Shown here in pieces: positions 18,501-27,384 of a stretch of DNA of 41,244 nt. The DNA comes from Sergeia podlipaevii (taxonomy: Eukaryota; Euglenozoa; Kinetoplastea; Trypanosomatida; Trypanosomatidae), in contig JASANZ010002066.1 of the NCBI GenBank assembly GCA_030849805.1, positions 1 through 41,244 on the forward strand, in the 5' to 3' direction. The translations under genes and the position numbers were made by a program. Under the pieces are notes generated by a model, which saw nothing but the letters and a program-made list of their open reading frames with translations, ran no database searches and was not told the DNA's origin. The first letter of the stretch is position 1. Every line of letters begins with the position of its first letter.

Positions 18501-18501
<1 letters not shown>

Positions 18502-19078
18502 TTGTACCCTGTATGCATTTATGTATTACTGAGAACTATATGCCGGACACAAGCGCCTCTCGTTTGTGTTAAGGCAAAGATAAAAATAAAAATAAAAAAG
18601 GAAGAAGACGTATAAAGAGAAAACAGAAAGTGGGTTGGAGGGATTTTCCACTCCCTATGAAAATAAGCAGCTCAGTGACCTACATGGTCTGATGTTCAGA
18701 ACACAGGCGAGCATCATATGCATACTCTTCAGCAGGGGACAGTAATCTCATAAAAGGTGCAGGACTTTTAAGTTGTTATTTTGTTGATTTGTATCTTTTT
18801 CTTAAGCTTCCTTGCAGGACTTTTTATCTATAGAGGGCATGATCTTGAAACTGTCAACGCCTCTCTGTGCAGCCGTTTTCAATTTGGCAAAGATATGAGA
18901 GTATATATGTTCTTAAGGGCTACTTTCATAATAATAAAAAAGTATGGGCTAGTAAATTCCAAAAAGTAAAAAAAAAATAAAAGATCTGTAGTTTTTATGC
19001 CTCATCCACAATTCATATCCGCCTTACACTGAAGCAACCCTACAAGCCTTCGGTGTCTAGTGGTCATAGAGGATGGGT

Positions 19079-19137
19079 ATGTGTCTGTGTCCGTGTGTCT
19101 GTGTGTCTGTGTGTGTATGTGTCTGTGTGTCTGTGTG
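19079..19137 (+). repeat. Imperfect TG / TCTGTG microsatellite
   Basis: About 59 bases made of TG units broken by regular TC and TA, suggesting a decaying dinucleotide array. It reads as CA-rich RNA in the HAP2 3'UTR. Confidence 0.9.
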
Positions 19138-19690
19138 AAATATATAGGAAGGGAGAGAGAGCAGCAAAAGACAAGAAACCTAATACACCTGAGATCGTTC
19201 GTTATCTTGACGGTCACCTCCCCCTAAATGCAAAAAGAAAAAAAATGTGGGTCTGGCCGCTTTCATCGGGAGAGCGGGGAGCTATCTGAGGTACCACAAG
19301 CAGCAATGGCAGATGCTCCCAGCAACTAAGCGATCGGCGCTGGTGCTGTAGAATAGAAAACCAAAAAAAAAAAAAAAACGATGTCCTCACTGCCCACAAC
19401 TCTGTACACGGACGGAGAAGCAGCACTCGGCGCACCAAGGACGGCATGGCCGATGCAGCACCCAGAAACTTCAGCATCCTCACACACAAAAGGACACTCG
19501 AGTGCCTCCTCTCGGCGCATCCATGTGCTATAAACTATGATTTATCTGACGACGTGTCAGACGTCCGCGCATCATCACCACCCAACCGCCCCACCACAAT
19601 TAAGGGATGATCACCATCATTTTCCTCCCCGCTCTCGCCATTGGCAGTTAGATTCGTGGTCGAGCACTCAATAGACTCGGTAGGCGTGGA

Positions 19691-21880
19691 CTAACATTTA
19701 ATAAATTCAGTGACCGTGCCACCAACAGCGGCTAGACCAGTGCTGTTACATCCAGCCGCCTCACCAGCCACGCTGGATAGCTCGATGTCCCAGTCGACGT
19801 CATCATCGCTGTCTTCATCAGGACAACAGTAGCACAAAAAACCAAGAAAGGAAAGCCATGGGAGATATGCAAAGATGCGCGCTCGCCAGTACACAAGGCA
19901 CCACAGCACCGTAAATATGGCCACAACTATGGCCAACCAGCCAAAGATCTCCCCACCACAGTCGTGCTTGAACAGGCATGAAATCCCGCCAAAACCACAC
20001 TCTCTGCATGCATCGCTGCTTGTGCGCTTCGACTTCCCGTCATCACCTCCACTGCTGCTGCTGCTGCTGTCATCGCTGAGCTCGCCAGTCCCCACGAGCA
20101 GCCACGTAGCGTACCGGGTGTCCAGTGTCGCATTCGCCGCGTCACGGAGCACAACAGTACAGCTCACCTGAGTATTCACAAGTGCCTCACCCACCTGCAC
20201 CTGCAGTACAACTGGTACGTCGTGGCCGCCGCCATGCACGTCCAGACGAAGTGAGCAGCTGACGTTGGCGTCGCGAACATCGGGTGCGGTGGGGGTTGCG
20301 CTGTGGACAAGGACAGAACAGTCGGCGGCGGACACGTAAAAGATGGAGGCGTGGACGCCCGTGTTGCGGACAGCAGTTGCAATGCTCCACCACGATGGTG
20401 AGGGGCCTTCTATCACTGGGAGAGTGGGGCAGGCGGCTGCATCGACTTTTCTGGCGCTGCTCTCTAAGAAGGAGCCGAGCCTGTCCTCCCCACTGGCGGC
20501 GCTGACATCACTGCTCGCCTCCTCTACAAAGCATCCCGTGGAGGGCTCGATGACGAAGTCCAGCCCAGCCGCGTCCATGATCCACGTGAACTCCATGGAT
20601 ACGGGGATGCCAAGAAGGTCCCACAGACACTGAGGAACATGCACGCCGTGAAACACGCAGGCGCGGAAATCGAACCGCCCGGTGTCTCTCAGCATGTAGA
20701 GAGGCGTCTTGTTCTGGTCGATACGGAGCAGATCAGCGGCGCGCAGATCGTCGATCTGGTTCTGCAAGCACGTGCCTGCTGCCTTGCCGCACTGCACGTC
20801 GTTCATCTGGTAGAAGCGCCATTGCGAAACACCCACCTTGTCGCACTCAGAGCCATCCAGTGTGATGAGGGAAGGCTCAATCAGCATCCACTCCTCGCGC
20901 CAGCGCCTGACACGCTCATCAAAGGACGGCGAATAAGGAATGGCAAGCGTGAGCGAGGTGAAGTTGGGTACATCACGAGGCTCGTCAAAATCCCAGACGG
21001 CAACGCGCTCAAGGCTCATCGTGGTGGAGGTGAGCACGTCAGAGTCGCCCATGATGGCGTTGGAGACAGTGCTGGAGGGATACGTCTCCGTGAGACTAAA
21101 GCAAAGCCCATCTGACTCCACTGCCGCACTATCGTCGTATCCCTCAGAAGTGCCGCCGATGCTGCGGAGCCCCATGCCGGTGATCGTGACGTTGGCATTG
21201 AACGACAGCTGGCCCGATTGCACAGAAAAGCCAGAGTAACTAAGCTGAGACATCTCAAGGCACACGTTTGTGCTCAGCGCAGTCCTGCACTTCCTCGACA
21301 CACGGCCCTTCCCATCCTTGCCAAAGATGGTGCAGTCGCAGCACATGCCATCAGATGCCCCGACAATAGCGCCACTCACGTTCACATATGGCGGGCACAC
21401 CAACTGCCTTGCCTGGCACCCCAAGAAGGGAGAGCCGCCAGTAGCAATGTACTCCTTCATGTTGGCGCTAAACTGACGCTCATAGTCAACAGGGTACAAG
21501 TTGCTCGCAGCACTGCGGTCGACGCCGACGTGAAGACCGGAGATACGTGCGGAGGCCACGTCGCGGGGCAATATGGTACCGTGCAATATAGGACGCACAA
21601 AGGCTTCATCCTTGATCAGGGTGATTACCGTGCTTCCACTGCTCCCGCCAAAAGCTGATGGGTCGTCCTCGGTCACTGTGAACTTGACGACCAGCTTCGT
21701 GGCGCAGTGAGTGGGCTCGCTCGGGTCGTCGGTGGTGCCCACGCAGGGCTGCAGCGTCGCGTCTGCGAGCAAGGCAGCGCTGGTATTTGTGACACGCAAC
21801 ACAAGCAAAGCCAACAACAGTCCCGCAAAAGGGAGGCTGGTGAAGAATCGGCCGGCGTGCACGGGCTGGTGGTGCTGCAT
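19691..21880 (-). CDS. HAP2: HAP2/GCS1 gamete membrane fusogen
   Basis: HAP2 (GCS1) is the class II-fold fusogen that merges gamete plasma membranes in many protists, plants and animals. The protein has 729 residues from ATG 21880 (the frame extends upstream only by a TTG). A signal peptide is clear at about 10-37 (FAGLLLALLVLRV). The ectodomain is Cys-rich: C155, C162, C180, C181, C183, C198 and C207 flank the HAP2 segment (CCDCTIFGKDGKG, then NVCLEMSQLSYSGFSVQSG), and more cysteines follow at about 408, 418, 450, 484, 521, 542 and 574. N-glycosylation sequons include NVS, NVT and NFT. A Ser-rich stalk (603-622) and a CRECGF...C motif precede the membrane segment at about 644-664. A second hydrophobic stretch (669-686) ends in CYCC, before an acidic tail of about 40 residues. 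Confidence 0.9.
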   Translation of the reverse strand: MQHHQPVHAGRFFTSLPFAGLLLALLVLRVTNTSAALLADATLQPCVGTTDDPSEPTHCATKLVVKFTVTEDDPSAFGGSSGSTVITLIKDEAFVRPILHGTILPRDVASARISGLHVGVDRSAASNLYPVDYERQFSANMKEYIATGGSPFLGCQARQLVCPPYVNVSGAIVGASDGMCCDCTIFGKDGKGRVSRKCRTALSTNVCLEMSQLSYSGFSVQSGQLSFNANVTITGMGLRSIGGTSEGYDDSAAVESDGLCFSLTETYPSSTVSNAIMGDSDVLTSTTMSLERVAVWDFDEPRDVPNFTSLTLAIPYSPSFDERVRRWREEWMLIEPSLITLDGSECDKVGVSQWRFYQMNDVQCGKAAGTCLQNQIDDLRAADLLRIDQNKTPLYMLRDTGRFDFRACVFHGVHVPQCLWDLLGIPVSMEFTWIMDAAGLDFVIEPSTGCFVEEASSDVSAASGEDRLGSFLESSARKVDAAACPTLPVIEGPSPSWWSIATAVRNTGVHASIFYVSAADCSVLVHSATPTAPDVRDANVSCSLRLDVHGGGHDVPVVLQVQVGEALVNTQVSCTVVLRDAANATLDTRYATWLLVGTGELSDDSSSSSSGGDDGKSKRTSSDACRECGFGGISCLFKHDCGGEIFGWLAIVVAIFTVLWCLVYWRARIFAYLPWLSFLGFLCYCCPDEDSDDDVDWDIELSSVAGEAAGCNSTGLAAVGGTVTEFIKC

Positions 21881-21922
21881 GACTGGCAGATTCAAGAAAC
21901 AAAAAAAAGTCTTTAAAATGGG

Positions 21923-21952
21923 CTGTAAAAAAAAAGTACGTTTAAAAAAGAG
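21923..21952 (-). promoter_or_regulatory. Candidate trans-splice acceptor for HAP2
   Basis: The minus strand reads CTCTTTTTTAAACGTACTTTTTTTTT followed by ACAG, with AG at 21924-21923. This classical acceptor would give a 5'UTR of about 42 bases and supports the ATG at 21880. Confidence 0.6.
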
Positions 21953-22394
21953 TATGATTTAAAAAGAAGGAACTTTACGCGTTTGATTGATAGAAGGAAA
22001 GAGGACCTAACGAATCGACAACCAATAATGTAAGAAACCGAAAGAAAAAGAAAGGGGAGTGAAAGCAAGATTGTATTCCTTCCCAGTCGTACAATACTAG
22101 ATCTAGGAAGCCGCAGTGTGGTCAGTGCATCCACTCGAAGCACACGTGAAAGCAGCCTACTCGTTACCCGGCATCAACCAAAACGTCTACACCAAACGAA
22201 AAAATAGAAAGCAGATTAAGCCAAGCATAACTGTTGTGGCGGCTTTCAAGAGAAGAGTGCGCTCATAGATTTCATGTTGCTTTATGATTCCGCATTGTGG
22301 CGTGTACACAAAATTGAAGTAGACACTCGGGAATGAATGTCTCTGCGCAGCAAACACCAGTGCGCTCACCTCTTTCTCAACCACTCATAGGCCC

Positions 22395-22439
22395 TCACAC
22401 ACACATACACACATACACACATACACACATACACACACC
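22395..22439 (+). repeat. (ACAC/ATACAC)n microsatellite
   Basis: Regular CACATACACA units repeated about five times. Opposite in strand sense to the TG arrays downstream of HAP2, so the RNA here would be GU-rich. Confidence 0.9.
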
Positions 22440-23108
22440 TGCAGCAATAAGAATATATATATATCAGACGCGCCTGTGGTTAGCGTGTGTATGTACGTTG
22501 ACTTTGATGTACGTTGAAGTGTGTAGAGGCCTTGCATTGTGAAATTTCTCCTTGATTTCTTGAAAACGTGGAGATAAGCAAATATATATATAGATGGGTT
22601 TGTAGATATATATGTATGTCAAAGCAAAAGAAATCATTCTGCTGTGCAGTCCAGTCAGCCCTGCATAAGAAAGAACAGGTCCCATATACACCGTAGTAAA
22701 AAGAAAAGAAAGCAGCAATGTCAATACAAAAAGCATTCAAAGCATAACCAAGAAAAAAAAAAAATGAAACTTCGTTCCTTTGCAACATGCTCCTTACATA
22801 TTTCACCCTCCTTTGCCCTTATACTTCTGTATGCATTTGTGACTACAAAAGGTATGTTGATGATTGTAGCTGATTGGCAAAAGAAGCAGTTTGTATTTCA
22901 GTGAATAGCAAAGGTATGAGGGCGTGTGTTTAGGGGTGGGGGGGAGGTGCGGATACTTGACTCATCATCGCTTGTGAAAAGGCCAGAACAAGCCTGAACT
23001 CCTTCCCCTCCTCCCACTCTTTTTGCCTCGCACGCTTCGTCCATCGTCATTATAAGTAAAATGTAAAGGAAAGTGGTTATGCGTGCACGCATGCACTCAC
23101 TTGCCTTT

Positions 23109-23756
23109 TTAGGCGAACTCGGCTTCGAGCATCTTGAGAGCCTCCTCGTCTTCCTTAGACATTTTCTTGGTCGGAATCTTCGTGTTAGGCACAGCAGGCA
23201 TGCTTGGCATCTTCTCTTCTAGTTCTGGAACGGTCATAGCGTCGTTCTCCAGCTCCCCCTCCAGCTCCATCATTAGCTCATCCTCATCCACTATGTTTCC
23301 GTCCAGTGGCTGGCAAAGAGCCTCGCCGACCTGATTAGCCTTATCCATCTCTTCCTGCAGCTCATCCACGGTCTGCTCGACCTTGTCCGCGTCCATCTTC
23401 TTGTTCGCCTTCTTGAGCTGGTCTCTGGCGTTGGTCTGAGCCTGAAGCACTTCATGGTTCATTGCCTGGTTCTCTATGGCAAATTTAATGGACTCAAGGT
23501 TCTGGCGCTGGTTCGAGATGCTCATGAGCTGCGTTTCGTAATCCTTCTTCCGCTTCATGCATTGCAACGCACGCTGTGTGTTCTTCTTGGCATAGAAAGT
23601 CTTAGCATTAGCGAGTTCCTGCTCAATCTTCTTCTCTAACAGTGCCTCCTTCTTTTCAAGAAGTTCAATGGCTTCGTCTTGCTTCTGTGTACGGTTAGCT
23701 TGCGCGGTCCCCGTCTGAGGGGTAACCTGCTTCTTTCCAAAAAGACGGTTAAACAT
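23109..23756 (-). CDS. SNF7: ESCRT-III subunit Snf7/CHMP4 (VPS32)
   Basis: Snf7/CHMP4 polymerises into the membrane-scission filament of ESCRT-III, acting in multivesicular-body sorting, cytokinesis and membrane repair. The protein has 215 residues from ATG 23756, the usual length; the upstream in-frame stretch is Lys-rich and unlike the family. It opens with MFNRLFGKK, the amphipathic membrane-anchoring start of CHMP4. The helix alpha-1 hairpin has KKEALLEKKIEQELANAK (about 34-51) and continues with KKNTQRALQCMKRKKDYETQL. Further helices contain ESIKFAIENQAMNHEVL and MDADKVEQTVDELQEEMDKANQVGEAL. The acidic C-terminal half has DEDELMMELEGEL, the CHMP4-type helix alpha-5 region. The C-terminal end carries EDEEALKMLEAEFA, an amphipathic helix placed like the MIM that binds Vps4. 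The basic N-half and acidic C-half are typical. Confidence 0.93.
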   Translation of the reverse strand: MFNRLFGKKQVTPQTGTAQANRTQKQDEAIELLEKKEALLEKKIEQELANAKTFYAKKNTQRALQCMKRKKDYETQLMSISNQRQNLESIKFAIENQAMNHEVLQAQTNARDQLKKANKKMDADKVEQTVDELQEEMDKANQVGEALCQPLDGNIVDEDELMMELEGELENDAMTVPELEEKMPSMPAVPNTKIPTKKMSKEDEEALKMLEAEFA

Positions 23757-25038
23757 CTTCGTAGAGGCGTGGCACTTCGATTTTTTTTTTTTGATTGTTG
23801 TTTGCTTATGTGTCACCCTTTTCTGCTCCTCCAGAAAAGCGATTATGTACTCTCACTAGGCTTCCTTGTCTTCTTCACTTATTTTTGCTAAAAGCTAAGG
23901 CTCGCTGAAAAGAATGAACAGTGCAATGTATAACAATAATAATAATAATAATAATAGTAAAGCAAGAAAAGGAGTATAGGGTAAAGAGAGCAAGCAAGCG
24001 TAGCACTACTAATACGAAAGATACAAAGTTGATTTACTTATCGCAGTCTACGCGCTTCGCTACACAAGTCAAAAAAAAAAAACGCAAAGCACGGCACACA
24101 ACAGTTGCTGGTGATCAAAGCGTTCTACTTCTTTGTTGCTTTTTGTGTGTGTGTGGTATAGAGAACTATTGATAAGTGTTCTAGGCGTTCTTTCAAAAAG
24201 AGCAACAAAAGAAGAAAAGAGAACAACAAGAAATGAAGAGAAAATAACAATCATAATGATACTATAACAAAGTGTGATAGCAACTGCTGTCTTTGTTGAT
24301 TCCATCCGTAGCCATCGCCCCCCCACCCTTCTCTCAACGCGTGCAAGCTCTGCTGTGCTAACTATTTGTCCCGTGAGCAGTAATCATTACGTAAGCATAA
24401 GAGGTTTTAGATGAGCCACACCAGCAGTGTATGTGTGCTCGCATACGCTCATGCGTGTGAGTTCATCTTTTTTATATAATGTACTACTGATGTGCCAGAT
24501 ATCACAGCAGTAGCACGCATACACACAAACACACGCGCGCGCACTCTCTCCTATCAAGAAAAAAAGAAAAGAAAAAGATGGAGCACAGTACTCATTGGCT
24601 GCTGGTGTTTGGACTAACGAAGATAAGGAAGAAAAAAAGAATACTCTCTCGATATAGATAGATAGGTTTATTATAATTGTTAAAACAAACAAGGGAAGAA
24701 CTGCGGGGAACTAAATGCACAAGATTAGTTCAGTCGATGCCCTCTTTCCCTTGTGTACTCTCACCCACGCATACCAGCTACCCCTTTCCGCACTGAACTC
24801 ATTAAGACTTCAATAAATGAAAGAAAAACGAGAAAGACAGCACGGCGCGGAAAGTGAACAAACGAAACGAAACGAGGTTCCTCACCCACAGCTGCAGTGG
24901 TTACTATGATTTCGCTTGTTGATGATACAGTCAGCAACTATGCGACCAATCCCCACCCACACACACACACATTACATGTGCTTCTCCTCCTCTTTATCGG
25001 TTTCTGATCTTTCACCTCCTTCATGAATCCACACCGCG
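23757..25038. other. Spacer between GlyRS and Snf7
   Basis: 1.3 kb, AT-rich, with an AAT repeat (23935-23955), A-run (24071-24081), GATA-like units near 24651-24664, a short GAAAC repeat near 24860-24875, and an AC patch near 24957-24972. No gene seen on either strand. Confidence 0.7.
23935..23955 (+). repeat. (AAT)7 microsatellite
   Basis: Seven perfect AAT units, ATT in the transcribed sense, located upstream of Snf7. Confidence 0.93.
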
Positions 25039-26934
25039 TTACTTATCAGCGGCGGCAGCCTGGGCCGGGAAGGTGGCCATGACAGACTCCCACTGCCTGG
25101 GACGCATCGGGTGGCAGAGCTCCATCATCACAGCGGTCACCTGTTCCTTGGGAATGCGCACCTGCAGAGCGCTGTCACGCTCGCGCAGAGTCACGGCGCC
25201 ATCCTGGGCCAAATCGCATGTGATGGCATACGGAATGCCAAGCTCGTCCACACGCGCGTACTTCTTTCCAATCGTTACACTGCTGTCGTCCACGCGGACG
25301 GAGATGCCATGCAGAACAAGCTCGTCACGAAGCTCAGCGACGGTCTTCATCAGTTCAGGCTTCACCATAAGGGGGAGCAGGGCGACCTTCTGCGGAGCCA
25401 AGAGCGGGGTCAGGCTGAAGACAGCGCGCTTGTCGTTCTTCGCGTCACCAGTCTCGCTCCGGCGGACCCAGTAGCTCTGCTCAAGGAGGCAGTAGAGAAT
25501 GCGACCAACACCAAAGGAGGGCTCAATAACGCTGGGAGTGAAGTTGTAGCCGGTGACCTTCACGTCCTTGTAGTTGAAAGAAACCATATCAGGACTGATG
25601 GCCACCTCGACGCCGCTAGCGGGCAGAGTCACCTTGGCATCCTGGCCCTCCTTGTGCTGGGCAGCGATCGCCTCGCACTCGGTCTCCGGGGCGGTGTTGA
25701 GGAACTCCATCACCTCTCCAGCCTGCTTGCCGAAGGTCTTGCCAACAAGACCCTTGACGATCTTGCGCTCCAGCTGGCGCTCCATACGAGGCTCGGGATA
25801 CTCCTCGCGAGCACAGAGATCCTTCTTGGACGCCTTGCTGTGCTGAGTGAGATCGTAGGCGGAGCGGTCAGCGATACCGACGCACTCGATCCAGCCATAG
25901 GAAGTGAGCAACTCTGCATCCCAGCAGTCCTGCGCGTAGTGGGCCATCTCGCTGCTCTGGTGCTGACGAAAGCGGTAGTAGCGGACGCCGATGGCTTCTA
26001 GGAACATGGCCACGCGGCCAATGAAGTAGCCGAGCGTCTGGTTATCAATGGTGCCGTTGTCTACAGCCTCGCCAATCTTCATCTGGATCACATCCTGGTT
26101 CTTCGCCTGCTGCTCGCGCGGCCACGCCCAGATCTCCACATCGCGCACACGATCGAACTTGTCGTGAGATTTGTTGTTGGGGTTCACAAAATGCTCAATC
26201 TCAGCTAACGTGAACTCACGCACGCGGATGAGTGCAGCGCGAGGAGCGATCTCGTTGCGGAAGGCGGTACCAATGCATGCACCGGCAAAGGGCATGCGCT
26301 GCGCGTTGCCGGAGTCCATGAGACGCTTGAAGTTGAGGATGATACCCTGAGCCAGCTCGGGACGCATGTAGCCCAGGCGGTCGCCCTCGGGGCCAATGTG
26401 AGTAGAGAACATCAGATTGAATGGAAAGGGATCACTGAAAGGATTGCCCTTGGTGGATTTGATGGCATGTTTCTCAAGCACAGCCTTGATCGCAGCCGCA
26501 TTCATACCTGCGGCGTCGTGAAGAAGATGAAGGAGCTCATCCTTGCGTTCCGCGGAAATGTTGGATTCAGCGAGCTGGGTCTCGCTCCAGTCCTCGAGGA
26601 ACTTGTCGGCGCGCACACACTCACCAGTGACGGTATCACGGACCATGATGTCGTTGAAGCGCGTCACGTGGCCAGAAGCCTTGAAGACGTCCTCCGGAGT
26701 GAGGCAAGTGGTGTCAAGCTCGCACATGCCCTCCTCGAGCACAAAGTGCTGACGCCAGAAGGTGAGCATGTTGCTCTTCATCGTGCACATCGTTGGGCCC
26801 AAGTCGTATAGACCAGCAGTTCCGCCATAAGGATCAAACGCCAGACCGTAGAAGAAGCGCCTGCGGCAGGTGTCCTCGAACTCAGTTCGGACGAAGCCCT
26901 CGAGCTTGGAAGGTAAAGCTGCGGCCGCGGACAT
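25039..26934 (-). CDS. GlyRS: Glycyl-tRNA synthetase (class II, eukaryotic/archaeal alpha2 type)
   Basis: Charges tRNA-Gly with glycine. The protein has 631 residues from the ATG at 26934 (MSAAAALPSKLEGF). Class II motif 1 lies at about 42-98 (GLYDLGPTMCTMKSNML to TRFNDIMVRD); motif 2 at 225-250 (FRNEIAPRAALIRVREFTLAEIEHF), with the family's FRNEI-PR signature; motif 3 at 470-480 (EPSFGVGRILYCLLEQ). The anticodon-binding domain spans about 510-620 (LLAPQKVALLPLM, GKKYARVDELGIPYAIT). The YDLGP and RPELAQGI segments are GlyRS-specific. An animal-type WHEP domain is absent. An in-frame extension to 27141 exists, but much of it is encoded by a pyrimidine-rich splice region. Kinetoplastids import tRNAs into the mitochondrion and often use one synthetase gene for both compartments. 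Codon bias is strong. Confidence 0.96.
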   Translation of the reverse strand: MSAAAALPSKLEGFVRTEFEDTCRRRFFYGLAFDPYGGTAGLYDLGPTMCTMKSNMLTFWRQHFVLEEGMCELDTTCLTPEDVFKASGHVTRFNDIMVRDTVTGECVRADKFLEDWSETQLAESNISAERKDELLHLLHDAAGMNAAAIKAVLEKHAIKSTKGNPFSDPFPFNLMFSTHIGPEGDRLGYMRPELAQGIILNFKRLMDSGNAQRMPFAGACIGTAFRNEIAPRAALIRVREFTLAEIEHFVNPNNKSHDKFDRVRDVEIWAWPREQQAKNQDVIQMKIGEAVDNGTIDNQTLGYFIGRVAMFLEAIGVRYYRFRQHQSSEMAHYAQDCWDAELLTSYGWIECVGIADRSAYDLTQHSKASKKDLCAREEYPEPRMERQLERKIVKGLVGKTFGKQAGEVMEFLNTAPETECEAIAAQHKEGQDAKVTLPASGVEVAISPDMVSFNYKDVKVTGYNFTPSVIEPSFGVGRILYCLLEQSYWVRRSETGDAKNDKRAVFSLTPLLAPQKVALLPLMVKPELMKTVAELRDELVLHGISVRVDDSSVTIGKKYARVDELGIPYAITCDLAQDGAVTLRERDSALQVRIPKEQVTAVMMELCHPMRPRQWESVMATFPAQAAAADK

Positions 26935-27384
26935 AACCCTGTGTCTCAAGGCTTTCGTGGTTGAAAAAAATAAAATGAAAAGAGTTAGTACGTGATGAGT
27001 GCTAAGTGCAGTGCTTGGCTTTGAGTACTGCGAAGCTCTAAACAAACAGAAGGAGAAAAAGAAAAAGAGGCGAGGCATTAAAAGAAAAAGTATATAAGGG
27101 TGGATATACCATCTAAGAAGGTACAAAGAAGAATATGGCATTCAGCAGCTTTAATTTCAAAGAGGAACTCCTTACTATGAGCAGAAAGATTTGTTTTCGC
27201 TTGTAGGCTCAACACTATTACGCAAAGTGTGTAAAAGTTGGAAGAAACAAAAAAAAAGGGGGCAACCGTATGATACAATACAAAGACCATAAAAAGCAAA
27301 GACATTCACTCACACGATGCAAACGTCAAGAGGAACAGAAATAAGCAGAGGCGCACAAGTCCGTGAGTTTGTGGATGAGAGGTG
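26935..27384. other. Spacer between the C2-like protein gene and GlyRS
   Basis: About 450 bases. The GlyRS frame stays open through part of it (to 27141), but the sequence is mostly pyrimidine tracts on the coding strand. An A-run is at 27249-27258. No independent gene. Confidence 0.7.
26952..26993 (-). promoter_or_regulatory. Candidate trans-splice acceptor for GlyRS
   Basis: The minus strand has CTCTTTTCATTTTATTTTTTTTC followed by ACGAAAG, with AG at 26953-26952, 17 bases before the ATG at 26934. A second tract and TTTAG near 27037-27075 could give a longer 5'UTR. Confidence 0.5.

Larger units (their letters stand above)
18207..19690. other. Long spacer, mostly the HAP2 3'UTR
   Basis: About 1.5 kb with no credible gene. 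It holds a TG repeat (18475-18500), a second imperfect TG/TCTGTG array (19079-19137), A-runs near 18250-18260, 18967-18976 and 19362-19378, and an AAAATAAAAATAAAAAT patch near 18583-18597. Apparent frames run through these repeats. The part at 19380-19690 has higher GC but no start-bearing frame of coding character. Confidence 0.7.
21881..23108. other. Spacer between Snf7 and HAP2
   Basis: 1.2 kb, AT-rich, with an ACAC/ATACAC array (22395-22439), TA patches (22453-22464, 22581-22592) and an A-run near 22750-22764. A 64-codon minus frame at 22898-23092 has no family resemblance and is probably chance. No supported gene. Confidence 0.68.

Noticed and set aside
22898..23092. 64-codon minus-strand frame just downstream of Snf7
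   Set aside because: Right strand, but no family resemblance and mixed UTR-like composition; not enough to call a gene.
25111..26001. 296-codon plus-strand frame opposite GlyRS
   Set aside because: Antisense shadow of a conserved synthetase; same composition artefact.
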